From G11 sp947167445 (lineage in GTDB: Bacteria > Bacillota > Clostridia > Lachnospirales > Lachnospiraceae): a DNA stretch of 64,000 nucleotides. Below are positions 57,250-64,000 of the stretch, in pieces. The notes beneath the pieces are model-generated. The model made no database searches and was not told where the DNA came from. It saw nothing but the letters and a program-made list of their open reading frames with translations. The position numbers were made by a program, and so were the translations under genes. The DNA lies in NCBI GenBank assembly GCA_947167445.1, contig CAMVID010000006.1, forward strand, positions 1 through 64,000. Direction: 5' to 3'. Within the stretch, counting starts at the first letter, position 1. Each line of letters begins with the position of its first letter.

Positions 57250-57952
57250 CATCATATTTCTGATTGGTCATCAGTGCTGTTTCATCAGTATCTTTAAGGT
57301 GAACTGTGTAGGTCCATCTTCCGTAGACCTCCAGTTTCTTTATGGCGTCGACTCTTATGATGTAGGACTTGTGGCATCTCATAAAGCGGGATGTATCAAG
57401 CTTTTCTTCCAGGGATGAAAGAGACTGGGAAGTCAGATACTTTTCATCCTTTGTCACTATCCTTGAAACCCCATCTATTCGCTCAATCATTATAATGTCC
57501 TTGATGTCGATAAGGTTTATCTCTTCCTTACCTCTGATTAAAAGCTTCTCCTCATGAGAGGAATCTGCTCTGTCAGCAACAGGAGAAACAGGCGTTGTCT
57601 CCTTAATTCTGTTTAAGGTCTTTCCGATTCGCTCTAAATCAAAGGGCTTCACCAGATAGTCAAAGGCGTATATCTCAAAGGCATTGGCCATGTACTCACT
57701 GTGAGCCGTAGCAAATACTATCTTCACCTTGGGATCGATTTCCGTTATAACCTTGGCACACTCTAACCCGCTCTCGCCATTAAGGTCTATATCCATAAAA
57801 ACAACATCGGGACGAAGCTTAGTAAATTCGGTAATGGCCGAAGAGAAAGCATCACATGTAGAGATAACCTTGAACCCGACCGTTCTTTCAATCATCTTCT
57901 TTAGGATGTTTCTGATTTGCTCTTCGTCCTCAACGACCATTACTTTATACAT
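57227..57952 (-). CDS. LytTR-family response regulator
   Basis: 241 residues. The receiver domain has VEDEE at 7-11, phospho-acceptor Asp54 in VVFMDIDLNG, and Lys in YLVKPF. The C-terminal LytTR domain (about 135-240) contains KEEINLIDIKDIIMIERIDG, RCHKSYIIRVDAI and the ending TNQKYDEI. It should be the partner of the sensor kinase at the other end of the operon, separated from it by nfeD and floA. It lies 25 bases after floA. Confidence 0.93.
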   Translation of the reverse strand: MYKVMVVEDEEQIRNILKKMIERTVGFKVISTCDAFSSAITEFTKLRPDVVFMDIDLNGESGLECAKVITEIDPKVKIVFATAHSEYMANAFEIYAFDYLVKPFDLERIGKTLNRIKETTPVSPVADRADSSHEEKLLIRGKEEINLIDIKDIIMIERIDGVSRIVTKDEKYLTSQSLSSLEEKLDTSRFMRCHKSYIIRVDAIKKLEVYGRWTYTVHLKDTDETALMTNQKYDEIKQRFE

Positions 57953-57977
57953 ATCTTCGTCCCGCTTAATTCAGTCT

Positions 57978-58937
57978 TTATTTCTTCTTGGAATCTACGA
58001 AGTCTGTTACTCCGTTTCCGATATCCTTCTTCATCTTGGTATCGGCCTGAACATTCTGGAGCTTGTAGTAATCAAGCACACCGATATGTCCGGATCTTAA
58101 TGCCTCTGCCATTGCCTTGGGAACTTCGGACTCTGCCTTTACAACTTCGGCTCTCATCTCCTGCTCCAGAGCAACTGCCATTGCACGTCTCTCTTCTGCC
58201 TTTGCCTGAGCAATCTTGGTGTTTGCTTCTGCCTGTAAGCTCTGAAGGTTAGCACCGATGTTTCTTCCGATATCGATATCAGCGATATCAATTGAGATAA
58301 TCTCGTATGCAGTTCCGGAATCAAGTCCCTTCTCAAGTACTACCTTAGAGATATCATCGGGGTTCTCAAGCACTGCACTGTGAGTCTGCGCTGAACCGAC
58401 GGTTGTAACGATACCTTCACCAACTCTTGCAAGAACTGTTGCTTCGCCGGCACCACCGATTAACTGGTTGATGTTGGTTCTTACTGTTACTCTTGCTTTA
58501 ACAAGAAGCTCGATACCGTCCTTTGCAACTGCGGAAATCTGAGGAGTCTCAATAACCTTAGGGGTTACGCTCATCTTTACGGCTTCGAATACGTTACGTC
58601 CTGCAAGATCGATTGCTGAAGCCTGCTCGAAGGTCAGATCCATTCCTGCTCTCTCAGCTGCAATTAATGCGTTAACAACGTTATCAACATTACCGCCTGC
58701 AAGGTAGTGAGCCTCAAGCTCATTTGTCTTAACCTTAATTCCTGCCTTGGTTGCCTTGATCATGGGTGCCACAATCTTAGCGGGTTTTACACGACGTATC
58801 TTCATTCCCACCAATGAGAAGATACTGATTTTAACTCCGCTGGCTACTGCAGAAATCCACATTCCAACGGGGATGACGGTAAAGAATACCATCAGTGCAA
58901 TAATAATTATTGCTGCCAAAATTACTGTAGGATACAT
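57978..58937 (-). CDS. floA: Flotillin-like protein FloA
   Basis: 319 residues with an N-terminal membrane segment (VILAAIIIIALMVFFTVIPVGMWISA over residues about 4-29), an SPFH domain (VKTNELEAHYLAGGNVDNVVNAL) and an Ala/Glu-rich helical C-terminus (QAKAEERRAMAVALEQEMRAE). FloA scaffolds membrane microdomains in Firmicutes and influences division and signalling. Its ATG overlaps the nfeD stop by one base (TAATG). Confidence 0.92.
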   Translation of the reverse strand: MYPTVILAAIIIIALMVFFTVIPVGMWISAVASGVKISIFSLVGMKIRRVKPAKIVAPMIKATKAGIKVKTNELEAHYLAGGNVDNVVNALIAAERAGMDLTFEQASAIDLAGRNVFEAVKMSVTPKVIETPQISAVAKDGIELLVKARVTVRTNINQLIGGAGEATVLARVGEGIVTTVGSAQTHSAVLENPDDISKVVLEKGLDSGTAYEIISIDIADIDIGRNIGANLQSLQAEANTKIAQAKAEERRAMAVALEQEMRAEVVKAESEVPKAMAEALRSGHIGVLDYYKLQNVQADTKMKKDIGNGVTDFVDSKKK

Positions 58938-59419
58938 TATCTTACCTCCCTCACAAAGATTTTGTTATTTTTAATTTCAGTAATTTCTAGGGTTGCTCCC
59001 TTTTTAATATAATCGCCTTCAGAAAGTATGTCGAGTTTAACTCCGTCAAACTCTCCCTTACCCGAGGGCTTTAAATCCGTTACGGCTTCACCCTTCTTTC
59101 CGATAAGGTACTCCATGTCCTTGCCGTCAATGAAAAGGTCCTTGCCTTGTACTTCCGTGTCCAGCTTAATCGGTGATTTCACCTTCTTGGAGTTGAAGAT
59201 AATTATGCTTATTACAAGCATCACCGCAATAATAACTATTGCGATTACTCCGACGATTATTCTCTCCGAAGCATTCCTTCCTGTGAGGAAAACTCCTGCT
59301 GCCGCACAGATGGTTCCGCATATTCCCGGAACTCCGAAGCCCGGCATATAAAACTCAATTCCCAATAAAACGATTCCTATGAGAAGAACCACGATTCCAA
59401 GAATCTGTAATGCTGCCAT
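58937..59419 (-). CDS. nfeD: NfeD-family membrane protein
   Basis: 160 residues: three hydrophobic segments (about 5-25, 29-48 and 56-75) followed by an OB-fold domain (GKKGEAVTDLKPSGKGEFDGVKLDILSEGDYIKKGATLEI). NfeD proteins pair with flotillins and help them assemble; the floA/nfeD adjacency is well known. Its start overlaps the kinase stop by one base. Confidence 0.9.
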   Translation of the reverse strand: MAALQILGIVVLLIGIVLLGIEFYMPGFGVPGICGTICAAAGVFLTGRNASERIIVGVIAIVIIAVMLVISIIIFNSKKVKSPIKLDTEVQGKDLFIDGKDMEYLIGKKGEAVTDLKPSGKGEFDGVKLDILSEGDYIKKGATLEITEIKNNKIFVREVR

Positions 59420-60159
59420 TACTCCTCTCCTTTCCCGAGGGAAACTGTAAATAAGGTTTCCTCCTCGTTTGATTTCAAATCTATCTTTCCTTTGTTGGCC
59501 TCAAGAATCTCAGACACGATTGAAAGTCCCATTCCATGTCCTTCTTCTTTCTTGGTGGTAAAACCTCTTTTGAAAATCGATGCCCTAAGTTCCTCAGGTA
59601 TCATGGGCCCGTTGTTTTCAACTGTGAAATAATACCTTTCCGGATCTTCGTTTATATCGATTCTGACCTTCTTTTCTTCCCTGTCACTTTCTTCCAACGC
59701 CTTAAAGGCATTGTCTATAAGGTTTGATAAGACCTTGCATAACTCCCAGTCCTCAATTCGAAGCTTCTTCAAGTCGGACTTCACTTCGATTACAAATATA
59801 AGTCCCTTTGATTCCGCCTCCGCACTCTTTGCTGCAAGAAGCGCATTGATCGCGGGCTTTGAAGTTTTGATTGCCTTACCGGTCTTCAGGATTTCCTTGT
59901 AAATCTTTTTAAGATAGGAGTTCATTTCCTCATACTCCCCAAGTTCCATCAACCCGTATACAACCTGTAAGTGATTCAGGTAATCGTGCCTGTCCATTCG
60001 AAGTTTGTCGTTAAGCTTCCCGAGATTCTCGATGCTTTCCTTCAAAACTTCCTCTCTGTTCCTGACCTTCATGTAACTTCTTAACAGAAGAAGAATACAT
60101 ATTGCCAAGGTCACCACGGATACGGCACATAAAATTAGGATTTTTCCTGTTTCAGCCAC
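59419..60159 (-). CDS. SpoOB-type/GHKL sensor histidine kinase
   Basis: 246 residues from the GTG at 60159, which has GGAGG 6 bases upstream; the frame is open further upstream but would run through the promoter. One N-terminal membrane helix (ILILCAVSVVTLAICILLLL) and a short sensor part precede the H-box RHDYLNHLQVVYGLMELG and a GHKL ATPase domain (LSNLIDNAFKALEES, FKRGFTTKKEEGHGMGLSI). With almost no extracellular domain it probably senses within the membrane or through a partner; the flotillin pair is the obvious candidate. Confidence 0.88.
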   Translation of the reverse strand: MAETGKILILCAVSVVTLAICILLLLRSYMKVRNREEVLKESIENLGKLNDKLRMDRHDYLNHLQVVYGLMELGEYEEMNSYLKKIYKEILKTGKAIKTSKPAINALLAAKSAEAESKGLIFVIEVKSDLKKLRIEDWELCKVLSNLIDNAFKALEESDREEKKVRIDINEDPERYYFTVENNGPMIPEELRASIFKRGFTTKKEEGHGMGLSIVSEILEANKGKIDLKSNEEETLFTVSLGKGEE

Positions 60160-60220
60160 CTTTTGCCTCCATGATGTCAGCATATCACTTTTTATTTTTG
60201 GTAAAAGCGTTTCTCTCTCA

Positions 60221-60249
60221 ATTATACAAATTACGGCCTGAAATGTCAT
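60221..60249 (-). promoter_or_regulatory. Promoter of the kinase-flotillin operon
   Basis: In minus sense, ATGACA (60244-60249), 17-base spacer and TATAAT (60221-60226), about 65 bases before the GTG start. Confidence 0.75.
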
Positions 60250-60269
60250 TTTTATTATTTCAAGCAAAA

Positions 60270-60297
60270 AGGCTGCCACCAATAAAGGTGACAGCCT
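60270..60297 (-). terminator. Terminator of the MFS gene
   Basis: An 11-bp stem AGGCTGTCACC/GGTGGCAGCCT (one wobble) followed by TTTTGCTT. Confidence 0.8.
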
Positions 60298-60313
60298 GGG
60301 TATTCATTGATTA

Positions 60314-61726
60314 TTAATCTGCATCCAAAGCCTCAAGGCCTTTGGCGTTATCAATCTTCTTTGCTTTAATGTTCTTTACCAAAGCTGTAAATACTACGCA
60401 GCTGAATAATGTAAGTAATCCTGAGTAAACAGGAAGTGCTCTCCATGCACCTGTTCTTGTAAATACGAGACCCAAAAGAATAGGTGTAACAGTCTGAGCC
60501 GACATACTTGCTGTGTAATAGTATCCGGTGAACTTACCGATCTTCTTGGAGGAGCAAAGCTCAACAACCATGGGGAATGAACAGTTATGAACAAGTGCCA
60601 TTCCATATCCCTTGATAATCCACACAACGTAGAGGATTACAGGGAAGCTGAACTCTCCGTTTGCTCCGGTAACATTTCCTGTAGGTCCAACGAAGCACAT
60701 GATGATAAGTCCCACGAAAGTTACAGCAAGGCCTGTGGAGATTGTCCACTTACGTCCGATCTTATCAGCAATATATCCTGCTGTGGCAAAACCGATAACC
60801 GATGCGAGGCCGCCTACGATGGTCATTACCATGGTGGCACTTGATACAGAGTTCATATAGTAAATTACGTAGTTACCGATATATGTTCCGATGGCGTTAT
60901 CGGACATGAACCACAAAAACTCTGCTCCGAGAATTGCCAGAAGCATTGTCTTGTTTGCCTTGGACATGGGCTTGTCATCATCGACGGGAGTCTCAACTGC
61001 CGCGAGTCTCTCACCTTCTGCAAGCTCATCCTTCATCTCTTCCTCAATCTTGTTCTCCTTGATTGTAGCAAAAAGAACAAGTGCGGAGATTACCATAAGT
61101 ACAGAAGCTATAATAAAGGGAATCTCAATGGTCCAGATGTTTCTTGCTGCGTCTCCTGCATTGATGTAATCGGAGAGCTTAAGGAAAATACCAAGTACTG
61201 TAGCCATTGCACCGCCAAGGTATCCCATGATATTGATGATACCGTTTGCCTTAGCTCTTAAAGGCTTGGGTGTGATGTCAGGCATCAGAGCAACCGCAGG
61301 GTTACGATACATCATCATGAACATAAGAACGATTGCCATCATGATGATCATTCCAACTATATTATTCTGATGGAAGAATAAAGGAACGAAGGGAAAAGCC
61401 ACAGCCGCTACGAAAGTACCTGTAAGGATATAGGGCATTCTCTTTCCGATGGGTGATTTGGTCTTATCGGATAAGTTACCGAATATAGGTAAAAGAATCA
61501 AAGCAGCCAGGTTATCGCATGCCATGATGATACCGACTAACCACTGAACATTAAGAATCTTGCTTGCATCACCGGCTTTAAGCTCCGCAGATGACATGCC
61601 ATACATTCTTCTTGCGAAAATATCTGTTAAGAATGTGGGGCACCATGAGTCATACACCTGCCACAAAAGCAGAATGCCAAAGAACGCAAAACCAATAAGG
61701 AATGTGCGCTTATAATTGAGTTTCAT
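60314..61726 (-). CDS. MFS/GPH-type sugar or metabolite transporter
   Basis: 470 residues with twelve predicted membrane helices and two loops typical of the SLC45/GPH-like MFS group: GNLSDKTKSPIGKRMPYILTG after helix 2 and ADKIGRKWTISTG after helix 8. A charged central loop (about 225-255) separates the halves. Probably a sugar or sugar-acid symporter. It stands alone between a regulated promoter and a terminator. Confidence 0.85.
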   Translation of the reverse strand: MKLNYKRTFLIGFAFFGILLLWQVYDSWCPTFLTDIFARRMYGMSSAELKAGDASKILNVQWLVGIIMACDNLAALILLPIFGNLSDKTKSPIGKRMPYILTGTFVAAVAFPFVPLFFHQNNIVGMIIMMAIVLMFMMMYRNPAVALMPDITPKPLRAKANGIINIMGYLGGAMATVLGIFLKLSDYINAGDAARNIWTIEIPFIIASVLMVISALVLFATIKENKIEEEMKDELAEGERLAAVETPVDDDKPMSKANKTMLLAILGAEFLWFMSDNAIGTYIGNYVIYYMNSVSSATMVMTIVGGLASVIGFATAGYIADKIGRKWTISTGLAVTFVGLIIMCFVGPTGNVTGANGEFSFPVILYVVWIIKGYGMALVHNCSFPMVVELCSSKKIGKFTGYYYTASMSAQTVTPILLGLVFTRTGAWRALPVYSGLLTLFSCVVFTALVKNIKAKKIDNAKGLEALDAD

Positions 61727-61734
61727 AAAAAATA

Positions 61735-61785
61735 ACCCTCCCTGGATTAATATTCTCTCTGAATATTATACCCAATTTGGAGGGT
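61735..61785 (-). promoter_or_regulatory. Regulatory region of the MFS gene
   Basis: In minus sense, TATAAT lies at 61765-61770. The perfect inverted repeat TAATATTC-AGAGA-GAATATTA (61748-61768) overlaps the -10 and transcription start, as for a repressor operator. An outer pair ACCCTCC/GGAGGGT (61735-61741 with 61779-61785) includes the GGGAGGG ribosome binding site. Confidence 0.6.
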
Positions 61786-61803
61786 CATTTCTATATTCTT
61801 TTC

Positions 61804-63858
61804 TTATCTGAACCACAGCATATAAACAATTGTAAATACCAGTCCAAGACAGAAGAAGATGAGGCCAAAGGATAGGCTTCTGGTTACGATGACGCTCATT
61901 TCGTCAGCCTTCTCATACATCATGGCAAGTCTGTGTTTGAAGGAGCCTTCGTACTTTTCTTCCTCTCCGGTAAACATTGCCTTAAGCCCATCTAGCAAAG
62001 AACCCACCTTATAGGTCAGAGCATTTCCTTCTGTCAACTCAAAAGGTATAGGACTTTCTTTAAGGATAGACTTTCTAAGAAGAATTACTGTCCAGTCCAC
62101 AAGCTTATCAAATATCTTTGAAAAGATTTCCAGTATAATCGCAATCACATTGAGTAAAGGTCTGTAGAAGGAATCCTCCAAATCAAGCTTAGCGGGCCAG
62201 GGATTAATGTAAGTTCCGTCCTTCTTTCTAAGTACCGATCTTACGACTCCAAAGTAAATACATACTCCAAAGATTATTGATGTTAAACTTCCCTGCAGAT
62301 TCTCCCAGGAGAAGTAGTGAACCGTCTCTTCAAACTCAGTTAATCCCATAAAGGACTGCCCCATATCTGCTACTCTGTCGAAGAGCCAGTTCGGCAATAC
62401 TCCAAGGACCACAAATATGGTAGCAGAGAAGGCAAGAAGAATTCTATTGCCCATATTCATATAGGGCTTCATCCCATCGTACTTTGCCTGAAGTGCCTCA
62501 TCTGCATTCTTTTCAACAAATACAACAACATAAAGCTTTGTCATATAAGCAAGAGTCATGCCGCCGCTTATTAAGAAAAGCCATTCAACAATCTTTATTC
62601 CCGGATTGTATGAAGCGGGTGAAAGATTCATGTACTCTACCATTGCTTCATGAACAAGGGTCTTGCTGACATATCCGGAGAAAAACGGAACACCCGCAAT
62701 ACCGAGGGCTGCACAAAGATATATGTATTTAAGAATGGGCTTGTTCCGTCCGAAGCCCTTTATTATATTGAAATCCAGCTTATGGATATTCATAAACACC
62801 ACACCTGCCACAAGGAAAAGTACCAGCTTAAACAGGGAGTGGTTTACCATGTAAAGCAAGGTTCCTCGTACGGCGAGAGCATTCTCTTCACCAAGGAGAC
62901 ACTGCATTGAAACTCCGATAAGGATAAATCCAATCTGTGAAACCGAGGAGCATGCCAGAGTTCTTTTCATATCTGTTGAGAGTACCGCAAGGAACGCTCC
63001 AAGGAACATGGTTATGGTTCCCACTATAAGAACGAACTTGCCCCAGGTCGCATCACCAAAGAAAATCTGGCTGCTTACAACCAAAACTCCGAATACACCA
63101 ACCTTGGTAAGCATTCCGGAAAGGAGTGCCGATGCAGGTGCAGGTGCAACGGGGTGGGCTTTGGGAAGCCAGATGTGAACAGGGAAAGCTCCGGCCTTGG
63201 CTGCAAAGCCCCAGAAGATACACATGCCTGCTGCCAGAAGTTTCTTATCTCCCGCAAGACCTCCACATACACTTCGAAGTTCATTAATCTCAAGGGTTCC
63301 TGTGATGTTATTAAGCATCAGAAGACCCATCAGCATAACAAGTCCGCCGATAACGGCAACTGCCAGATAAGTCTCTGCGGCTCTTAGGGCTTCTTTGCTC
63401 TCCTGTTGAGCTACCCAGACATAACTTGTAAGGGAAGCCATCTCAAAGAAGATGAAGGTGGTTCCAAGATCTGCCGAAAGGAACACACCCATGGTTGCCC
63501 CAAGGGTCCAGAGGATAAAGAGATAATATCTGTTTCTGTTGTGATAGATTCTGTTATATTCCACAGCAAAGGCTGTACATACAAGCCACATGAAAGAAGC
63601 GATTGTTATGTACAAAGCCCTGAAGCCATCCATCATAAGATGGAACTTAAGTCCGCAGATATCCGGAAGCCTCAGTTCAAAGGGGCTCATCTTACCAAAG
63701 AAAAAGCCCGCAAAGAAATAGAAGCTTGCAAGGAACACTGCCAGGGTTGTGGCAACAGCCACCACGTTTCTTATTTCTTTGCTCTTTCGTCCAATGGCGT
63801 AAACCACAAAGGCCATTATTATGGGAATCAGTATAAAACCAAGTAAATGGGGATTCAT
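61804..63858 (-). CDS. NuoL/MrpA-type proton-translocating membrane subunit
   Basis: 684 residues from the ATG at 63858, 9 bases after GGAGG. About sixteen hydrophobic helices. The proton_antipo_M core has FIFFEMASLTSYVWVA, KAGAFPVHIWLPKAHPVAPAPASALLSG, MKRTLACSSVSQIGFI and NHSLFKLVLFL, with conserved Lys and His. A cytoplasmic C-terminus lies near 600-660. It is a subunit of a membrane complex related to NADH dehydrogenase, group 4 hydrogenase or Mrp antiporter. It follows another such gene at the window end. Confidence 0.87.
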   Translation of the reverse strand: MNPHLLGFILIPIIMAFVVYAIGRKSKEIRNVVAVATTLAVFLASFYFFAGFFFGKMSPFELRLPDICGLKFHLMMDGFRALYITIASFMWLVCTAFAVEYNRIYHNRNRYYLFILWTLGATMGVFLSADLGTTFIFFEMASLTSYVWVAQQESKEALRAAETYLAVAVIGGLVMLMGLLMLNNITGTLEINELRSVCGGLAGDKKLLAAGMCIFWGFAAKAGAFPVHIWLPKAHPVAPAPASALLSGMLTKVGVFGVLVVSSQIFFGDATWGKFVLIVGTITMFLGAFLAVLSTDMKRTLACSSVSQIGFILIGVSMQCLLGEENALAVRGTLLYMVNHSLFKLVLFLVAGVVFMNIHKLDFNIIKGFGRNKPILKYIYLCAALGIAGVPFFSGYVSKTLVHEAMVEYMNLSPASYNPGIKIVEWLFLISGGMTLAYMTKLYVVVFVEKNADEALQAKYDGMKPYMNMGNRILLAFSATIFVVLGVLPNWLFDRVADMGQSFMGLTEFEETVHYFSWENLQGSLTSIIFGVCIYFGVVRSVLRKKDGTYINPWPAKLDLEDSFYRPLLNVIAIILEIFSKIFDKLVDWTVILLRKSILKESPIPFELTEGNALTYKVGSLLDGLKAMFTGEEEKYEGSFKHRLAMMYEKADEMSVIVTRSLSFGLIFFCLGLVFTIVYMLWFR

Positions 63859-63860
63859 AA

Positions 63861-64000
63861 TCACATTCCTCCCATGGCAACAGACAAAAGTAAATCAGTT
63901 AATGGTTTCGAATAAACACCGAATACGATGATGCATACGGCAAAAATGCAAAGAGGCAAAAGCATTCTTATTCCCGCTTCCTTAACTCCTGAGTTTACAG
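63861..64000 (-). CDS. C-terminal end of a second proton-translocating membrane subunit (partial)
   Basis: The frame enters from beyond the window end and stops at 63861-63863. The visible tail has the pattern AGIRMLLPLCIFAVCIIVFG, then a short stretch ending MGGM, like the last helix of NuoM/NuoN/MrpD-type subunits. It overlaps the ribosome binding site of the next gene, so the two are co-translated. Only 46 residues can be judged. Confidence 0.6.
   Translation of the reverse strand, partial: VNSGVKEAGIRMLLPLCIFAVCIIVFGVYSKPLTDLLLSVAMGGM

Noticed and set aside
60160..60282. Longer start for the kinase gene
   Set aside because: It would include the promoter. The GTG at 60159 has a GGAGG 6 bases upstream.

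Overview
The window looks like a chromosomal segment of a low-to-mid GC Firmicute, most likely a non-sporulating member of the Lachnospiraceae (Butyrivibrio, Pseudobutyrivibrio or Lachnospira-like). This is inferred from gene content and protein style: strong AGGAGG ribosome binding sites, TPTPT-rich lipoproteins with TVSGSD spacers, three-component sugar sensing, hexuronate and muropeptide catabolism, and a compact HU-rqcP-divIC-tilS-hpt-ftsH block that lacks the sporulation genes usually found between rqcP and tilS. Most genes lie on the minus strand. Only tRNA-Lys, tatD, glmM, ylmH, a small ORF, a methyltransferase, a nucleoside phosphorylase and one lipoprotein read on the plus strand.

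Layout. 1-1500: worn mobile-element margin (ribbon-helix-helix protein, small conserved protein, truncated basic protein, strong nested hairpin, first copy of a multi-hairpin repeat). 1.5-5.2 kb: lipid kinase, YhhN membrane protein, and a DnaJ/DUF5685/zinc-ribbon cluster. 5.2-7.4 kb: cytoplasmic GH13 amylase. 7.5-17.9 kb: sugar uptake and sensing locus (membrane-anchored sugar-binding sensor, YesM kinase, YesN regulator, second sugar-binding lipoprotein, ChvE-like binding protein, ABC ATPase, two tandem permeases). 18.2-29 kb: repeat-containing HTH regulator, ftsH-hpt-tilS-divIC-rqcP, HU, PEGA lipoprotein, cca, ackA, PIG-L deacetylase. 29-30.7 kb: an orphaned MNT nucleotidyltransferase with only the tail of its HEPN partner, then an intact HigBA-like toxin-antitoxin pair with clear operators. 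30.9-39.3 kb: GH8 lipoprotein and a muropeptide salvage operon (sugar ABC transporter, murQ, anmK, nagZ).

39.6-50.8 kb: tRNA-Lys, a coiled-coil protein, tRNA-Pro, tatD, the second copy of the hairpin repeat, a hexuronate operon (gntR-uxaC-eda/VOC fusion-kdgK), and a six-gene PilZ-niaR-rlmI-lipoprotein-H1-like-alcohol dehydrogenase operon. 51-57.2 kb: glmM, an HTH/nucleotidyltransferase pair divergent from ylmH through overlapping promoters, a 37-codon small gene with its own promoter and terminator, a methyltransferase, a nucleoside phosphorylase and a lipoprotein paralogous to the one at 48 kb. 57.2-60.2 kb: histidine kinase-nfeD-floA-LytTR regulator operon. 60.3-64 kb: MFS transporter and two proton-translocating NuoL/MrpD-type membrane subunits, the second cut by the window end.

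Working together, the genes suggest a saccharolytic gut or rumen anaerobe that senses sugars outside the cell (8-18 kb), takes them up by ABC transporters, hydrolyses maltodextrins inside the cell, salvages cell-wall MurNAc, ferments to acetate (ackA), and drives an ion-translocating membrane complex. All family names come from recognised motifs; no database search was run.
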